From: an uncultured Muribaculaceae bacterium
Lineage (GTDB): Bacteria; Bacteroidota; Bacteroidia; Bacteroidales; Muribaculaceae
Reading direction: 5' to 3'
Assembly (NCBI GenBank): GCA_910589425.1
Contig: CAJUSZ010000001.1
Coordinates: forward strand, 62,001 to 126,000
DNA length: 64,000 bases
Shown piece after piece: positions 33,539-42,063 of this stretch. Position 1 is the first letter of the stretch, and the number at the start of each line of letters is the position of its first letter. The notes under the pieces are model-generated. The model had not been told where the DNA came from, made no database searches, and saw only the letters and a list, made by a program, of their open reading frames with translations. Made by a program: the position numbers and the translations under genes.

Positions 33539-35129
33539 TTTTTTCAGTTAATTTATTATCAGAAGATATTTTTATTGATTCGGCCAAAGCTATTATAGCG
33601 TTCTGACCGTCAAGAGCAGCCGAAACAATTCCGCCGGCATATCCGGCACCTTCCCCTGCCGGATAAAGATGGGTTATTTCCACATGGCATCTGTTTTCCC
33701 CTCTGGGAATCCTGACAGGGGAGGATGTCCTCGATTCAAGACCTACCAGAATGGCTTTGTCTGTCAGAAAACCCTTTGATTTTCGCCCGAAAGCCTCAAA
33801 CCCTGCTTGCAGACGTCTGCTGATAAATTCTGGCAGAAGTTGGTCGATCCTTGCAGAATGGATCCCGGGAAGATAAGATGATTCCGGCAGAGACTCAGAT
33901 TTCCTGGCGGCTACAAAATCAGTCATGCGTTGAGCTGGTGCATTGAGTGTATGTCCGGAATCCTCGAAAAAACGCTGTTCAAGTTCCTCTTGCAAAACGA
34001 GCATCTTTAGATCCCCGTACGGATCATATTCAGGAATATCCTCAGGTCTTATTTCTACAACCATACCTGAATTGGCCCATCTTGAAGCTCTTGCTGAGGC
34101 AGACATGCCATTCACAACAAGCTCGTCCGGTCCGGAAACAGCTGGCACAATAACACCTCCCGGACACATGCAGAATGAGTAGACTCCGCGTCCCTCCACC
34201 TGACAGACAAAATTATATTCCGCTGCGGGAAGGCAATCTCCACGTCCATCAGGCGAATGATATTGAATCGAATCAATGAGATGTTGCGGATGTTCAAGCC
34301 TGACACCGATGGCCAGACCTTTCGGTTCCAGCTTTATTCTTTTAGAATGCAGCATTCTGTAGATGTCGCGTGCCGAATGTCCTGTAGCCAGCACCACAGG
34401 CCCATAAAACTGTTCTCCGGTTGAAGTCTCGACACCTCGGGCTACATTGTCATCTGATATGATCAGTCCGGTTACTTTGGTCTGGAATCTTACCTCGCCA
34501 CCGCTATCAATTATTCTTTTTCGTATATTTTTTATAATAGACGGAAGGCGGTCGCTGCCTATATGTGGGTGCGAATCAATCAGAATCTCCTCTCTGGCTC
34601 CATGCTGGTGCAACAGTCTGAGGATCTCCTGAACATTCCCGCGCTTTTTACTTCGTGTGAATAATTTCCCGTCAGAAAAGGTGCCGGCGCCACCCTCGCC
34701 AAAACAATAGTTGGAGTCATTGTCCACTTTCTGGGTACGGCTTAATGAGGCAAGATCAAGCCGGCGGCTGTCCACGTCTTTCCCTCTTTCGAGGACTATA
34801 GGCTTGATGCCAAGTTCGATGGCCTTGAGAGCTGCGAAAAGACCTGCAGGGCCTGCTCCGACAATGACCACCGAATGCAGAGCCTCTTGGACGTTTGGGA
34901 AAACCACCGGATCATAGCTGACAGTAACTTTCTTTGTGTCCTGGAGAGCCACTCTCACCGTCAGGTTCACCATGACCTGTTTTTGCCGTGCATCGATGCT
35001 GCGCCGGATAATCCTGATGTCATTTATGTCATCGGTCTTTACCGACAGTTTTCTTGAAATTGCTTTCCCAATGCATTTATGGGAAGCGGCCTCGCGAGGC
35101 AATATGCGTAGATTTACTTCTTCTGTCAT
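33522..35129 (-). CDS. FAD-dependent oxidoreductase (COG2509-like)
   Basis: A 535-residue flavoprotein. An N-terminal domain of about 85 residues precedes the FAD dinucleotide motif VVIVGAGPAGLFAALKAIE (about 87-105); GEGGAGTFSDGKL, the family segment after the FAD site, and the C-terminal GEGAGYAGGIVSAALDG follow. This matches the uncharacterised FAD-dependent dehydrogenases of COG2509 type common in Bacteroidota and Firmicutes. Substrate is unknown. It sits 48 bases after the L,D-transpeptidase gene and overlaps tsaB by 17 bases. Confidence 0.85.
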   Translation of the reverse strand: MTEEVNLRILPREAASHKCIGKAISRKLSVKTDDINDIRIIRRSIDARQKQVMVNLTVRVALQDTKKVTVSYDPVVFPNVQEALHSVVIVGAGPAGLFAALKAIELGIKPIVLERGKDVDSRRLDLASLSRTQKVDNDSNYCFGEGGAGTFSDGKLFTRSKKRGNVQEILRLLHQHGAREEILIDSHPHIGSDRLPSIIKNIRKRIIDSGGEVRFQTKVTGLIISDDNVARGVETSTGEQFYGPVVLATGHSARDIYRMLHSKRIKLEPKGLAIGVRLEHPQHLIDSIQYHSPDGRGDCLPAAEYNFVCQVEGRGVYSFCMCPGGVIVPAVSGPDELVVNGMSASARASRWANSGMVVEIRPEDIPEYDPYGDLKMLVLQEELEQRFFEDSGHTLNAPAQRMTDFVAARKSESLPESSYLPGIHSARIDQLLPEFISRRLQAGFEAFGRKSKGFLTDKAILVGLESRTSSPVRIPRGENRCHVEITHLYPAGEGAGYAGGIVSAALDGQNAIIALAESIKISSDNKLTEKNGHNT

Positions 35130-35177
35130 TTTATCATGTTGTCCATAACCGGTTGAAAATTAGATGACATACCTATA

Positions 35178-36131
35178 TCAGTTTTCTTTTCCCTCCTCTT
35201 TTTCAAGAGACTTCTCATTGGTGGATACATCTGTTTTCTCACCCTCAACCATTTCAGTCTCATCATTTTTCAAAGAATCAGTGTGTTGCTCCTGAGTTTT
35301 CTTTTGCGGCTTATAGTTTGATTTGACAGCACGGGATCCACCGGGAACAACGGTTACGGACGGAATACAGTATCCCTCATATTCATTGACTGCCATATCA
35401 CGCGACCCTGGCGAAACAATGATGGGCATACCGATCTCCACAAGCTCCACGAGTTCAAGTATGTTCTCGTTTGTAATTCTTATACACCCATGGCTTACCC
35501 TGTTTCCGATGCTCCACGGAGCTGATGTGCCATGTATTCCTATCTGCGACGTATTCGGACACTTGAGACGGATGAACCTGGGGCCGAATTGTCCTTTCTT
35601 CTGACTTGTAACACCATTGTCATCCGTAAAAAGCCAATCTGTGCTGTCATATATGCCTTCTGCCGAGAAGAAGCCTTCTGGGGTGCGTGAATCGGCCTTT
35701 TTATGCTTTGTCCCGAAGTTTTTGGCACACGCCATCTTATATTTTTTTTCTACTTCACCGTATTTGGAGTACAGGATTACGTTCATAGAAGCCTTATCGA
35801 CAATTATGAACCGGCTGAACTCATTATTAAGAAGTTTGGTCGCATATACAAGCTCCTCTTCTGCCATCTTCGGTATGATGCCATTCGCATACTTTTCCCA
35901 ATGCCCCGAGTTTTTCATGAACTCGATTGCCTCTGAGGAATTAGCAAAGCTTACAGGGACTTTTTTATCGGGATCTTTGACTTTAACGCTGTCTGATTCG
36001 GAAATGCCTATGGCTCCATCTTCTCCTTCGTCAACAGGCGATTTCGAGTTCTGGGAGGATTTCGCGCATCCCGTGAGCAAAACTATCAAGAGGATCGACA
36101 GATTTATATATCGATTGATCAGTTTTATCAT
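35178..36131 (-). CDS. L,D-transpeptidase (YkuD) lipoprotein
   Basis: A 317-residue periplasmic lipoprotein that probably cross-links or edits peptidoglycan. The signal peptide ends in the lipobox LLTGC (Cys22). The YkuD domain (about 107-237) has GIHGTSAPWSIG and SHGCIR with catalytic Cys216 and its His. The C-terminal tail (about 275-317) is highly charged and probably unstructured. A longer frame starts at 36257, but a -7 element lies at 36166-36173 and the lipoprotein signal begins at 36131, so I use 36131. First gene of the leftward block through tsaB and murA. Confidence 0.9.
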   Translation of the reverse strand: MIKLINRYINLSILLIVLLTGCAKSSQNSKSPVDEGEDGAIGISESDSVKVKDPDKKVPVSFANSSEAIEFMKNSGHWEKYANGIIPKMAEEELVYATKLLNNEFSRFIIVDKASMNVILYSKYGEVEKKYKMACAKNFGTKHKKADSRTPEGFFSAEGIYDSTDWLFTDDNGVTSQKKGQFGPRFIRLKCPNTSQIGIHGTSAPWSIGNRVSHGCIRITNENILELVELVEIGMPIIVSPGSRDMAVNEYEGYCIPSVTVVPGGSRAVKSNYKPQKKTQEQHTDSLKNDETEMVEGEKTDVSTNEKSLEKEEGKEN

Positions 36132-36165
36132 TATTGTCTGTTGATTGTTGTAGCTTATTATTTTG

Positions 36166-36173
36166 CAAAGATA
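36166..36173 (-). promoter_or_regulatory. -7 promoter element for the L,D-transpeptidase block
   Basis: Reads TATCTTTG on the minus strand, 35 bases before the chosen ATG at 36131. A -33 TTG is not clear. The gap 36132-36419 otherwise holds a GC-rich patch at 36239-36265 and a -7-like TACTTTTG at 36323-36330 for the rightward genes. Confidence 0.55.
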
Positions 36174-36322
36174 CAGAGAATTCGCGATATAATGATTGGA
36201 TTTATAGAATAAAGTAATAACTGGACAAAATGGATAAGCAGGGGGACGGGGCGGCAACCCCAGCTACGGGCTATATGGCACACGTTAGATTTTGAAAGAA
36301 CGACGGTATCGGCTATTTTTTG

Positions 36323-36330
36323 TACTTTTG
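36323..36330 (+). promoter_or_regulatory. Candidate -7 element for the GNAT/beta-lactamase cassette
   Basis: TACTTTTG fits TAnnTTTG, about 90 bases before the GNAT start at 36420. The nearest upstream TTTG (36291-36294) is 28 bases away, longer than usual. Confidence 0.4.
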
Positions 36331-36419
36331 CATAACCCAAGCATTGAGTTTTTATGGGAAGGAGTCTTTGCCTCAGGCTCAGGCTTTCCTCAAACTAAAG
36401 TTTTTTAATTTGGAAGAAT

Positions 36420-36950
36420 ATGATTGAAACGGAGCGTCTAATTCTACGGGGCTGGCATTCTGACGACGCTGATGCCCTGTTCAAATATGCGAGTGATCCT
36501 GAAGTAGGACCGATAGCAGGTTGGATCCCTCATGCTTCTATAGAATACAGTCGCGAAATAATTCGTACTGTTTTTTCCGCTCATGAAATTTATGCGGTTG
36601 TACTGAAATCCACAAATGAGCCTGTAGGCTGTTGCGGAATAGCGTTTGCTGATGGGATGTGTCCCGGTGATGCTCAGCCATGTGAAGGAGAGATTGGTTA
36701 TTGGATTGGCAGACCATTTTGGGGTCAAGGACTGATTCCGGAAGCTGTGAAGGCTTTAATTAGCCATGCTTTTGAAGATTTAAGACTAAAATCTCTATGG
36801 TGCAGCCACTATGATGGCAATGACAGATCCCGACGTGTGTGTGAAAAAAGTGAATTCATATATCATCATACAAATCACGACGTTGAGACTCCACTCGGAG
36901 ACATGAGGACTGAACATTTCTATAAACTGACCAATCGGCTTGAATCTTGA
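36420..36950 (+). CDS. GNAT N-acetyltransferase (RimJ/RimL type)
   Basis: A 176-residue GNAT enzyme. It begins MIETERLILRGWHSDDADAL, the RimJ/RimL-type N terminus, and has GEIGYWIGRPFWGQGLIPEA (about residues 92-111), covering the acetyl-CoA-binding motif A region, and SRRVCEKSEF near the end. Substrate unknown; relatives acetylate protein N termini or antibiotics. It overlaps no neighbour; the beta-lactamase ATG follows 5 bases after its stop, so the two are co-transcribed. Confidence 0.85.
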   Translation: MIETERLILRGWHSDDADALFKYASDPEVGPIAGWIPHASIEYSREIIRTVFSAHEIYAVVLKSTNEPVGCCGIAFADGMCPGDAQPCEGEIGYWIGRPFWGQGLIPEAVKALISHAFEDLRLKSLWCSHYDGNDRSRRVCEKSEFIYHHTNHDVETPLGDMRTEHFYKLTNRLES

Positions 36951-36955
36951 TTGAC

Positions 36956-37879
36956 ATGAAAAATAATGTAGTAATATCAATTCCATTAATATTCGCACTG
37001 TTATTAGCATCATGTGTATCAAAATCAAGAATAGAATTGATGCAGCAGGAGTTAAATGAACTTGCAGAAACTAAGGATGCAACGATAGGAATTGCCGTAA
37101 TTATAGATGGTAAAGACACAGTGGCGGTAAATGGCCACAGGCATTTCCCAATGCTGAGTGTATATAAATTCCCGATTGCACTTGCCTTTGGGGATCATTT
37201 AAGAACAAGCAATACATTTCTGCCCGAAAACGTAACGCTTACCAAGAATGATCTGAAACCAGATACTCATAGTCCTATGCGTGATAAATATGCGGAGATG
37301 GATACTATCCGAACAGGCATACAAGAAATCATGGCATATAGTTTGCAACATAGCGACAATAATGCGTCTGACATAATCCTCGGACTTATGGGTGGAACTA
37401 ACAATGTCAAAGCTTCGTTGCATCGGCTGAATGCCTTTGACATAAATATAGTTTCCACTGAAGCTGAAATGCACGAATCTCCCGATCTATGCTATAAAAA
37501 CAGTTCAACACCAATTGCTATGGCTAAGTTGATTGATATGTTTGACCGCAAGAACGATGACCCTTTTTCCCGGGAAATTAAACATCTGATGGAAACATGC
37601 TCCACCGGAGAAAACAGACTCGCCAAGCCATTGGTGCCCGCAAAAGCTATAATAGGACATAAAACCGGCACGGGATTCACACTTCCGAACGGTAGACTTC
37701 TGGCAGTCAATGATGCCGGGTATGTCCATCTCCCGGACGGTCATCGCTATTCAATTGCGGTATTTATTGAAAACTCGGGATATAACATGGATGAAACTGA
37801 AAAAATCATTGCAGACATATCTGAAATAGTATTATCTCACCTTAAAAAGATACCTGTATCTGAAACAAAGAATGCTTGA
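36956..37879 (+). CDS. Class A beta-lactamase lipoprotein
   Basis: A 307-residue serine beta-lactamase of the Bacteroidota class A group (CblA/CfxA/PER-like). The ATG at 36956 gives a lipoprotein signal with lipobox LLASC (Cys20). Active-site motifs are intact: SVYK (Ser68-Lys71), SDN (133-135), a STEAEMHE stretch holding the general-base Glu (169 or 171) and KTG (236-238). It should hydrolyse penicillins and/or cephalosporins at the outer membrane; spectrum cannot be read. It sits between two GNAT acetyltransferase genes, overlapping the second by 8 bases, a cassette-like layout. A D-alanyl-D-alanine carboxypeptidase is a less likely alternative given the SDN and Glu motifs. Confidence 0.88.
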   Translation: MKNNVVISIPLIFALLLASCVSKSRIELMQQELNELAETKDATIGIAVIIDGKDTVAVNGHRHFPMLSVYKFPIALAFGDHLRTSNTFLPENVTLTKNDLKPDTHSPMRDKYAEMDTIRTGIQEIMAYSLQHSDNNASDIILGLMGGTNNVKASLHRLNAFDINIVSTEAEMHESPDLCYKNSSTPIAMAKLIDMFDRKNDDPFSREIKHLMETCSTGENRLAKPLVPAKAIIGHKTGTGFTLPNGRLLAVNDAGYVHLPDGHRYSIAVFIENSGYNMDETEKIIADISEIVLSHLKKIPVSETKNA

Positions 37880-38330
37880 AATTGGAAAATATTCTGGTGA
37901 TATAGAACGCATCATGCCATTGCTTCTGCTCGGAGACGAGTCTGAAGAAATGATCCGACGCTATATATTTTCCGGCAATATCTTTGTCGGCACTGATGAC
38001 GGTAGAATTATAGCAGTATGTGTTGCAGTAGAAGATGCTGACGGGTGGATTGAGATAAAGAATCTTGCTGTCTCCCCACTAAGGCAAAGGCAAGGGATAG
38101 GAAGCGCTATGCTGACTTATGTCGAAATGCAATATCCCGGAGAAAGATTCCGACTTGGAACAGGAGAGACGCCCTCCACGCTGCATTTCTATAATTCCTG
38201 TGGATACCATTACTCTCACAGTATCAAGAACTTTTTTATCGACAATTATGACCATCCAATAGTAGAGGACGGAATACAGCTCAGAGATATGCTCTATCTG
38301 GTGAAAGAACCGTATCAGCATCTTGGCTGA
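37872..38330 (+). CDS. GNAT N-acetyltransferase
   Basis: A 152-residue single-domain GNAT protein. The acetyl-CoA loop is in VSPLRQRQGIGSAMLTYVE (about residues 67-85), preceded by WIEIKNLAV and followed by TLHFYNSCGYHYSHSIKNFF, the usual motif B. It starts 8 bases before the end of the beta-lactamase gene. Substrate unknown. It is unrelated in sequence to the RimJ-type GNAT at the start of the cassette, so the pair is not a duplication. Confidence 0.85.
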   Translation: MLEIGKYSGDIERIMPLLLLGDESEEMIRRYIFSGNIFVGTDDGRIIAVCVAVEDADGWIEIKNLAVSPLRQRQGIGSAMLTYVEMQYPGERFRLGTGETPSTLHFYNSCGYHYSHSIKNFFIDNYDHPIVEDGIQLRDMLYLVKEPYQHLG

Positions 38331-38387
38331 ATACTTTTATCTCCGGTTTTATCATTAATTGTGGTGGAAAATAAAAATTATTATCAT

Positions 38388-38395
38388 TATCTTTG
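38388..38395 (+). promoter_or_regulatory. -7 promoter element for the 2-hydroxyacid dehydrogenase
   Basis: TATCTTTG, 55 bases before the ATG at 38451. The nearest TTG upstream (38359-38361) is 26 bases away, so the -33 assignment is weak. Confidence 0.5.
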
Positions 38396-38450
38396 TAGAC
38401 AACGAAAGCATTAAAGTTAAACTAAACAATTATATTATCTTTATAATTCC

Positions 38451-39410
38451 ATGATTATAAAAGTATTGGATGGCTACAGCCTAAATCCCGGCGATCTTTC
38501 TTGGGATGGGCTGAAAGAGATCGGTCAAACAACAGTCTATGACCGCACTTCCCCCGAGGAGATATTTGAACGGATAAAAGATGCGGATGTGGTTTTGACA
38601 AATAAAGTGCAATTGACCTCATCTGTATTGAACTCGCTGCCCAAGCTGAAATATATTGGTGTTTTGGCAACCGGTTACAATGTAGTCGACATCAAAGCCG
38701 CACAGGAACGAGGTATAGTTGTAACCAACATCCCCTCATACAGTACTGACTCTGTGGCACAACTGGTGTTTTCTCATCTGCTTGCAATTGTGTCAAGAGT
38801 GGAACACTATACCGAAGAGAACAAGCAGGGGAAATGGGCTGGATGCGCCGATTTTTGCTATTGGGATACGCCTCTGCATGAATTGGCCGGCAAGAATTTC
38901 GGCATCATAGGTCTGGGGCATATCGGAAGTAAGGTTGCAGAGATAGCTCACGCTTTCGGGATGAAAGTCATTGCATATACAAGTAAAGATCAATGTTCTT
39001 TACCTGAGTGGGTTGAGAAAGCATCTCTCGACAGATTGTTTAAGATTTCAGATGTTGTGTCTCTGCATTGTCCTCTGAATGAATCCACTCTCCATATTGT
39101 AGATGAATCTCGCTTGAACCAGATGAAGGCATCTTCGATTCTTATAAATACGGGGCGCGGACCACTTGTGGATGAGAATGCACTTGCCGAAGCACTTAAC
39201 GAACGAAAGATATATGCAGCTGGAATAGATGTGCTTTCAAGCGAGCCTCCCAAAGCGGACAATCCGCTGCTGACTGCAAGAAACTGTTTCATAACACCGC
39301 ATATAGGGTGGGCCACCAAAGAGGCTCGTGAACGGTTAATGAAAATAACGTTGGAGAATCTTAAGGCATTTGTTGCAGGAAGCCCGATTAATGAGGTAAC
39401 AAACAGATAG
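38451..39410 (+). CDS. D-2-hydroxyacid dehydrogenase (glycerate dehydrogenase-like)
   Basis: A 319-residue NAD-dependent enzyme. The Rossmann motif GLGHIGSKVAEIA (about residues 150-162), the catalytic Arg in NTGRGPLVDE, Glu in GIDVLSSEPP and His in FITPHIGW are all present. The closest role by pattern is hydroxypyruvate/glycerate dehydrogenase (HprA-like), but 2-hydroxyacid dehydrogenases overlap in sequence. Single-gene unit closed by a 15-bp perfect hairpin. Confidence 0.9.
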   Translation: MIIKVLDGYSLNPGDLSWDGLKEIGQTTVYDRTSPEEIFERIKDADVVLTNKVQLTSSVLNSLPKLKYIGVLATGYNVVDIKAAQERGIVVTNIPSYSTDSVAQLVFSHLLAIVSRVEHYTEENKQGKWAGCADFCYWDTPLHELAGKNFGIIGLGHIGSKVAEIAHAFGMKVIAYTSKDQCSLPEWVEKASLDRLFKISDVVSLHCPLNESTLHIVDESRLNQMKASSILINTGRGPLVDENALAEALNERKIYAAGIDVLSSEPPKADNPLLTARNCFITPHIGWATKEARERLMKITLENLKAFVAGSPINEVTNR

Positions 39411-39426
39411 TTCTATCTATAGAGAA

Positions 39427-39464
39427 ACGTATCCGGCAATAATTGGAAATATTGCCGGATACGT
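39427..39464. terminator. Bidirectional hairpin after the dehydrogenase
   Basis: Perfect 15-bp inverted repeat, arms 39427-39441 (ACGTATCCGGCAATA) and 39450-39464, 8-base loop, in the gap between convergent genes. T tracts are weak on both sides. Confidence 0.75.
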
Positions 39465-39489
39465 AAATATTGAGAAGTCTGCGCCAGCC

Positions 39490-40212
39490 TCAATTGCTGC
39501 CAGCAGATGGATTTCCTTTTGCTTCAGGAGCTATCAGTTTGTATCCCTTACCGTGGATATTTATGATTTCAATTGATTTGTCTTCTTTCAGATGCTTGCG
39601 AAGTTTGGTGATATATACATCCATGCTTCGGGCATTGAAGTAGTTATCATCGATCCAGATTGATTTAAGCGCGAAATTACGCTCAAGTATATCGTTGGCA
39701 TGGGCACATAAAAGCGATAGCAACTCAGATTCTTTCGTGGTCAGCTTCTGAGTCTTGCCGTCCGCTATCAGCGTCTGCTTCTGCGTGTCGAAGGTGTATT
39801 TACCGATCTGGTACATAGTGATTTCTCTGTCACGCTTCCCTTTCACCCTTCTGAGAATCGCCGTGATTCTGCTCACGAGCTCCTCCATAGAGAAAGGTTT
39901 TGTCAGATAATCGTCCGCTCCGAGTTTAAATCCCTGGAGTACATCATCTTTCAGCGTTTTAGCAGTCAGAAATATTATCGGCACCTCCGCATTTACATTT
40001 CTGATCTCCTGTGCAAGGGTGAAACCATCCTTTTTAGGCATCATCACATCAAGCACACACAAATCATATTGTCCCTGCAGGAACTCTTTGTAGCCGCGCT
40101 CTCCATCAGGACATAGATCCGCACTGAAGCCTTTGGCCTGCAGAAACTCTCTCAGAAGCATTCCGAGGTTTTCATCGTCTTCGCAAAGAAGAATTTTAGT
40201 TTTGTCTTCCAT
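39490..40212 (-). CDS. OmpR-family response regulator (RprY-like)
   Basis: A 240-residue two-component regulator. Receiver domain (about 6-120) with acidic pocket CEDDE and phospho-acceptor Asp in CVLDVMMPKKDG (about residue 55), Thr and Lys at LTAKT and LTKPFSMEE. Winged-helix DNA-binding domain (about 135-228) with KLTTKESELLSLLCAHAN and SMDVYITKLRKHL. It matches Bacteroides RprY. It lies 35 bases after its histidine kinase on the same strand. Confidence 0.92.
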   Translation of the reverse strand: MEDKTKILLCEDDENLGMLLREFLQAKGFSADLCPDGERGYKEFLQGQYDLCVLDVMMPKKDGFTLAQEIRNVNAEVPIIFLTAKTLKDDVLQGFKLGADDYLTKPFSMEELVSRITAILRRVKGKRDREITMYQIGKYTFDTQKQTLIADGKTQKLTTKESELLSLLCAHANDILERNFALKSIWIDDNYFNARSMDVYITKLRKHLKEDKSIEIINIHGKGYKLIAPEAKGNPSAGSN

Positions 40213-40247
40213 TATATTATTTTTTTGTAATTATTCTTGGTTATTTG

Positions 40248-41804
40248 TCAATTCTCGGATACTTGATTATGCATATCCTGCGTTACAGTCGGCAGGATTA
40301 TGATAAACGTCGTTCCTTGTCCATACTCACTCTCTACACTGATCTCCCCTCCGAATATGCTGACCATTTTCTTCACGTATGTCAGACCTAATCCGAAACC
40401 CTTGACATCATGGCGGTTGCCTGTGGATACTCTGTAGAACTTGTCAAAAATATGTTTCAGATCCTCCTTTTTTATTCCTATGCCATTATCGGTTACACGT
40501 ATTTCTATCGAGTTCCCGGAATTCAAATTGCTGGTAGTGATCTCAAGATGAGGAGCCTCATCTTCCCTCATGTACTTGACCGCATTGTCAAGTAGGTTGA
40601 ATATAACATTCGTGAACTGCATCTCATCAACATTGACCTCAGGATTAACTGCCGACAGATTGCAACTCAGTGCCCCTCCAAACTTCTCGACTTTTATTTT
40701 AAATGTATTTATTACATTTAAAATTATTGAATTCGCATCCACCACAGAGAATTTCAACGCGCTTCCCGTATTGTCGAAAACTGACAATTGAAGCACTTTC
40801 TCGACCTGAAAACGTAGCCTTTTCGATTCTTCGGTTATCACCTGCGATAAATGTTTCAATGAAGCCGGTGATTTTCTGACAGAATCATCGCTCAACATCT
40901 GTCCGGCAAGACTTATGGTGGATATAGGCGTTTTCAATTCATGGGTCATATTGTTGATGAAATCGCTTTTCATCTCGGTAAGCTTCTTCTGCCGGAATGC
41001 TATTATGATTGTAAATAGAAATATTATCAACAATATGAGTGTCAATGCAAGCGTTGGTATGAGGAATCTCACGGATGAGAATATATAGGAATGCTTGGTA
41101 GGGAACTCGATCTTTAGAAAATATGTTGTGCCCGTGTTCTGAAACAATGGCTGTGTGTAGATCCCTTCGTCAAGATCCGGTTCATACCCCTCGGTGGAAT
41201 ATACCACATTGTTTTTATCATCGGTTACAGCAAAAACAAAAGGCACGTTCAGTCCATTGTTGGCCAGTTCGAGAGTCAGATGCTGCCGAATGGATGTGGA
41301 ATCAGCTCGTTCCATCACCGGTCGATGTCCTGAATCCCTGAGTATGTTGAGTATCACCTCATTCAACAGTCCGCGCTGATATAGATATTGGCTACGGATC
41401 ACTTCCTGCATATCCCTGTATCTGGAAGAAACATCGATAGTAGGGGAAGAGTATGATACGGCCGACACTTTCTTATCCCCTTTTTTGTCTACCTCAGAGG
41501 AAAGCCTGTATTTTGTTACGGATCCATCAGGCCTTTCTACAGAATAGCTTATTTCATGATCTTCATTATCATAGTCATCATAAAGGCTTGACTCAATAAT
41601 ATTGACATCCTCTTCAAGAAAGTGCAATGTTTCTTTTCGTTCAAGATAGCCGGCGGTGGCATATAATGATCTCATCACATTCTCGGTGAATTGAGCCTCA
41701 CGCATCTTCACCATATTTTCCAGATACATGATCTGAAAATAAAGCAACGCGCCGAATGTGATCGCCATCACTATTGTAAGAAGCCATATTATAGATTTCT
41801 TCAT
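40248..41804 (-). CDS. Sensor histidine kinase (RprX-like)
   Basis: A 518-residue membrane kinase: first membrane helix about residues 5-27, a periplasmic sensor part of about 220 residues, second helix about 248-270 (LIPTLALTLILLIIFLFTII), then HisKA with phospho-acceptor His in MTHELKTPIS and the HATPase domain with N box NLLDNAVKYM, G1 VTDNGIGI, F box FDKFYR and G2 GFGLGLTYVKKMV. It matches the Bacteroides RprX arrangement upstream of RprY. Signal unknown. The 259-base gap upstream (41805-42063) also carries the promoter of the clostripain-like gene. Confidence 0.92.
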   Translation of the reverse strand: MKKSIIWLLTIVMAITFGALLYFQIMYLENMVKMREAQFTENVMRSLYATAGYLERKETLHFLEEDVNIIESSLYDDYDNEDHEISYSVERPDGSVTKYRLSSEVDKKGDKKVSAVSYSSPTIDVSSRYRDMQEVIRSQYLYQRGLLNEVILNILRDSGHRPVMERADSTSIRQHLTLELANNGLNVPFVFAVTDDKNNVVYSTEGYEPDLDEGIYTQPLFQNTGTTYFLKIEFPTKHSYIFSSVRFLIPTLALTLILLIIFLFTIIIAFRQKKLTEMKSDFINNMTHELKTPISTISLAGQMLSDDSVRKSPASLKHLSQVITEESKRLRFQVEKVLQLSVFDNTGSALKFSVVDANSIILNVINTFKIKVEKFGGALSCNLSAVNPEVNVDEMQFTNVIFNLLDNAVKYMREDEAPHLEITTSNLNSGNSIEIRVTDNGIGIKKEDLKHIFDKFYRVSTGNRHDVKGFGLGLTYVKKMVSIFGGEISVESEYGQGTTFIIILPTVTQDMHNQVSEN

Positions 41805-41990
41805 ATCAATTCCAGAGCTTTTGTATCGTCAGTGATACGCCGGCATTATATTACACAATTCTTATATTGAATTAACAATTAATTAACAGCTTGGTTTGCT
41901 TGGATGTATTTGAAATTTTAACACAACATTGCAAAATTAACATTTAAATCTTAAATTTACAAGTATGGCGCTTAAAAAAACTTTCGACGC

Positions 41991-42021
41991 TTGAAAATTG
42001 AATGTGAAAATACTATCTTTG
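41991..42021 (+). promoter_or_regulatory. Promoter of the clostripain-like lipoprotein gene
   Basis: TTG (41991-41993), 20 bases, TATCTTTG (42014-42021), about 40 bases before the ATG at 42064. Confidence 0.75.
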
Positions 42022-42063
42022 CACGAGTTTTTACTGAAAAAAGTATTTGAGAAATAAAAAAGA

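Noticed and set aside
36158..36340. 60-codon minus-strand frame with IARSWGCRPVPLLI
   Set aside because: It would run across the transpeptidase promoter and has no start-site support. Kept only as part of the GC-rich patch finding.
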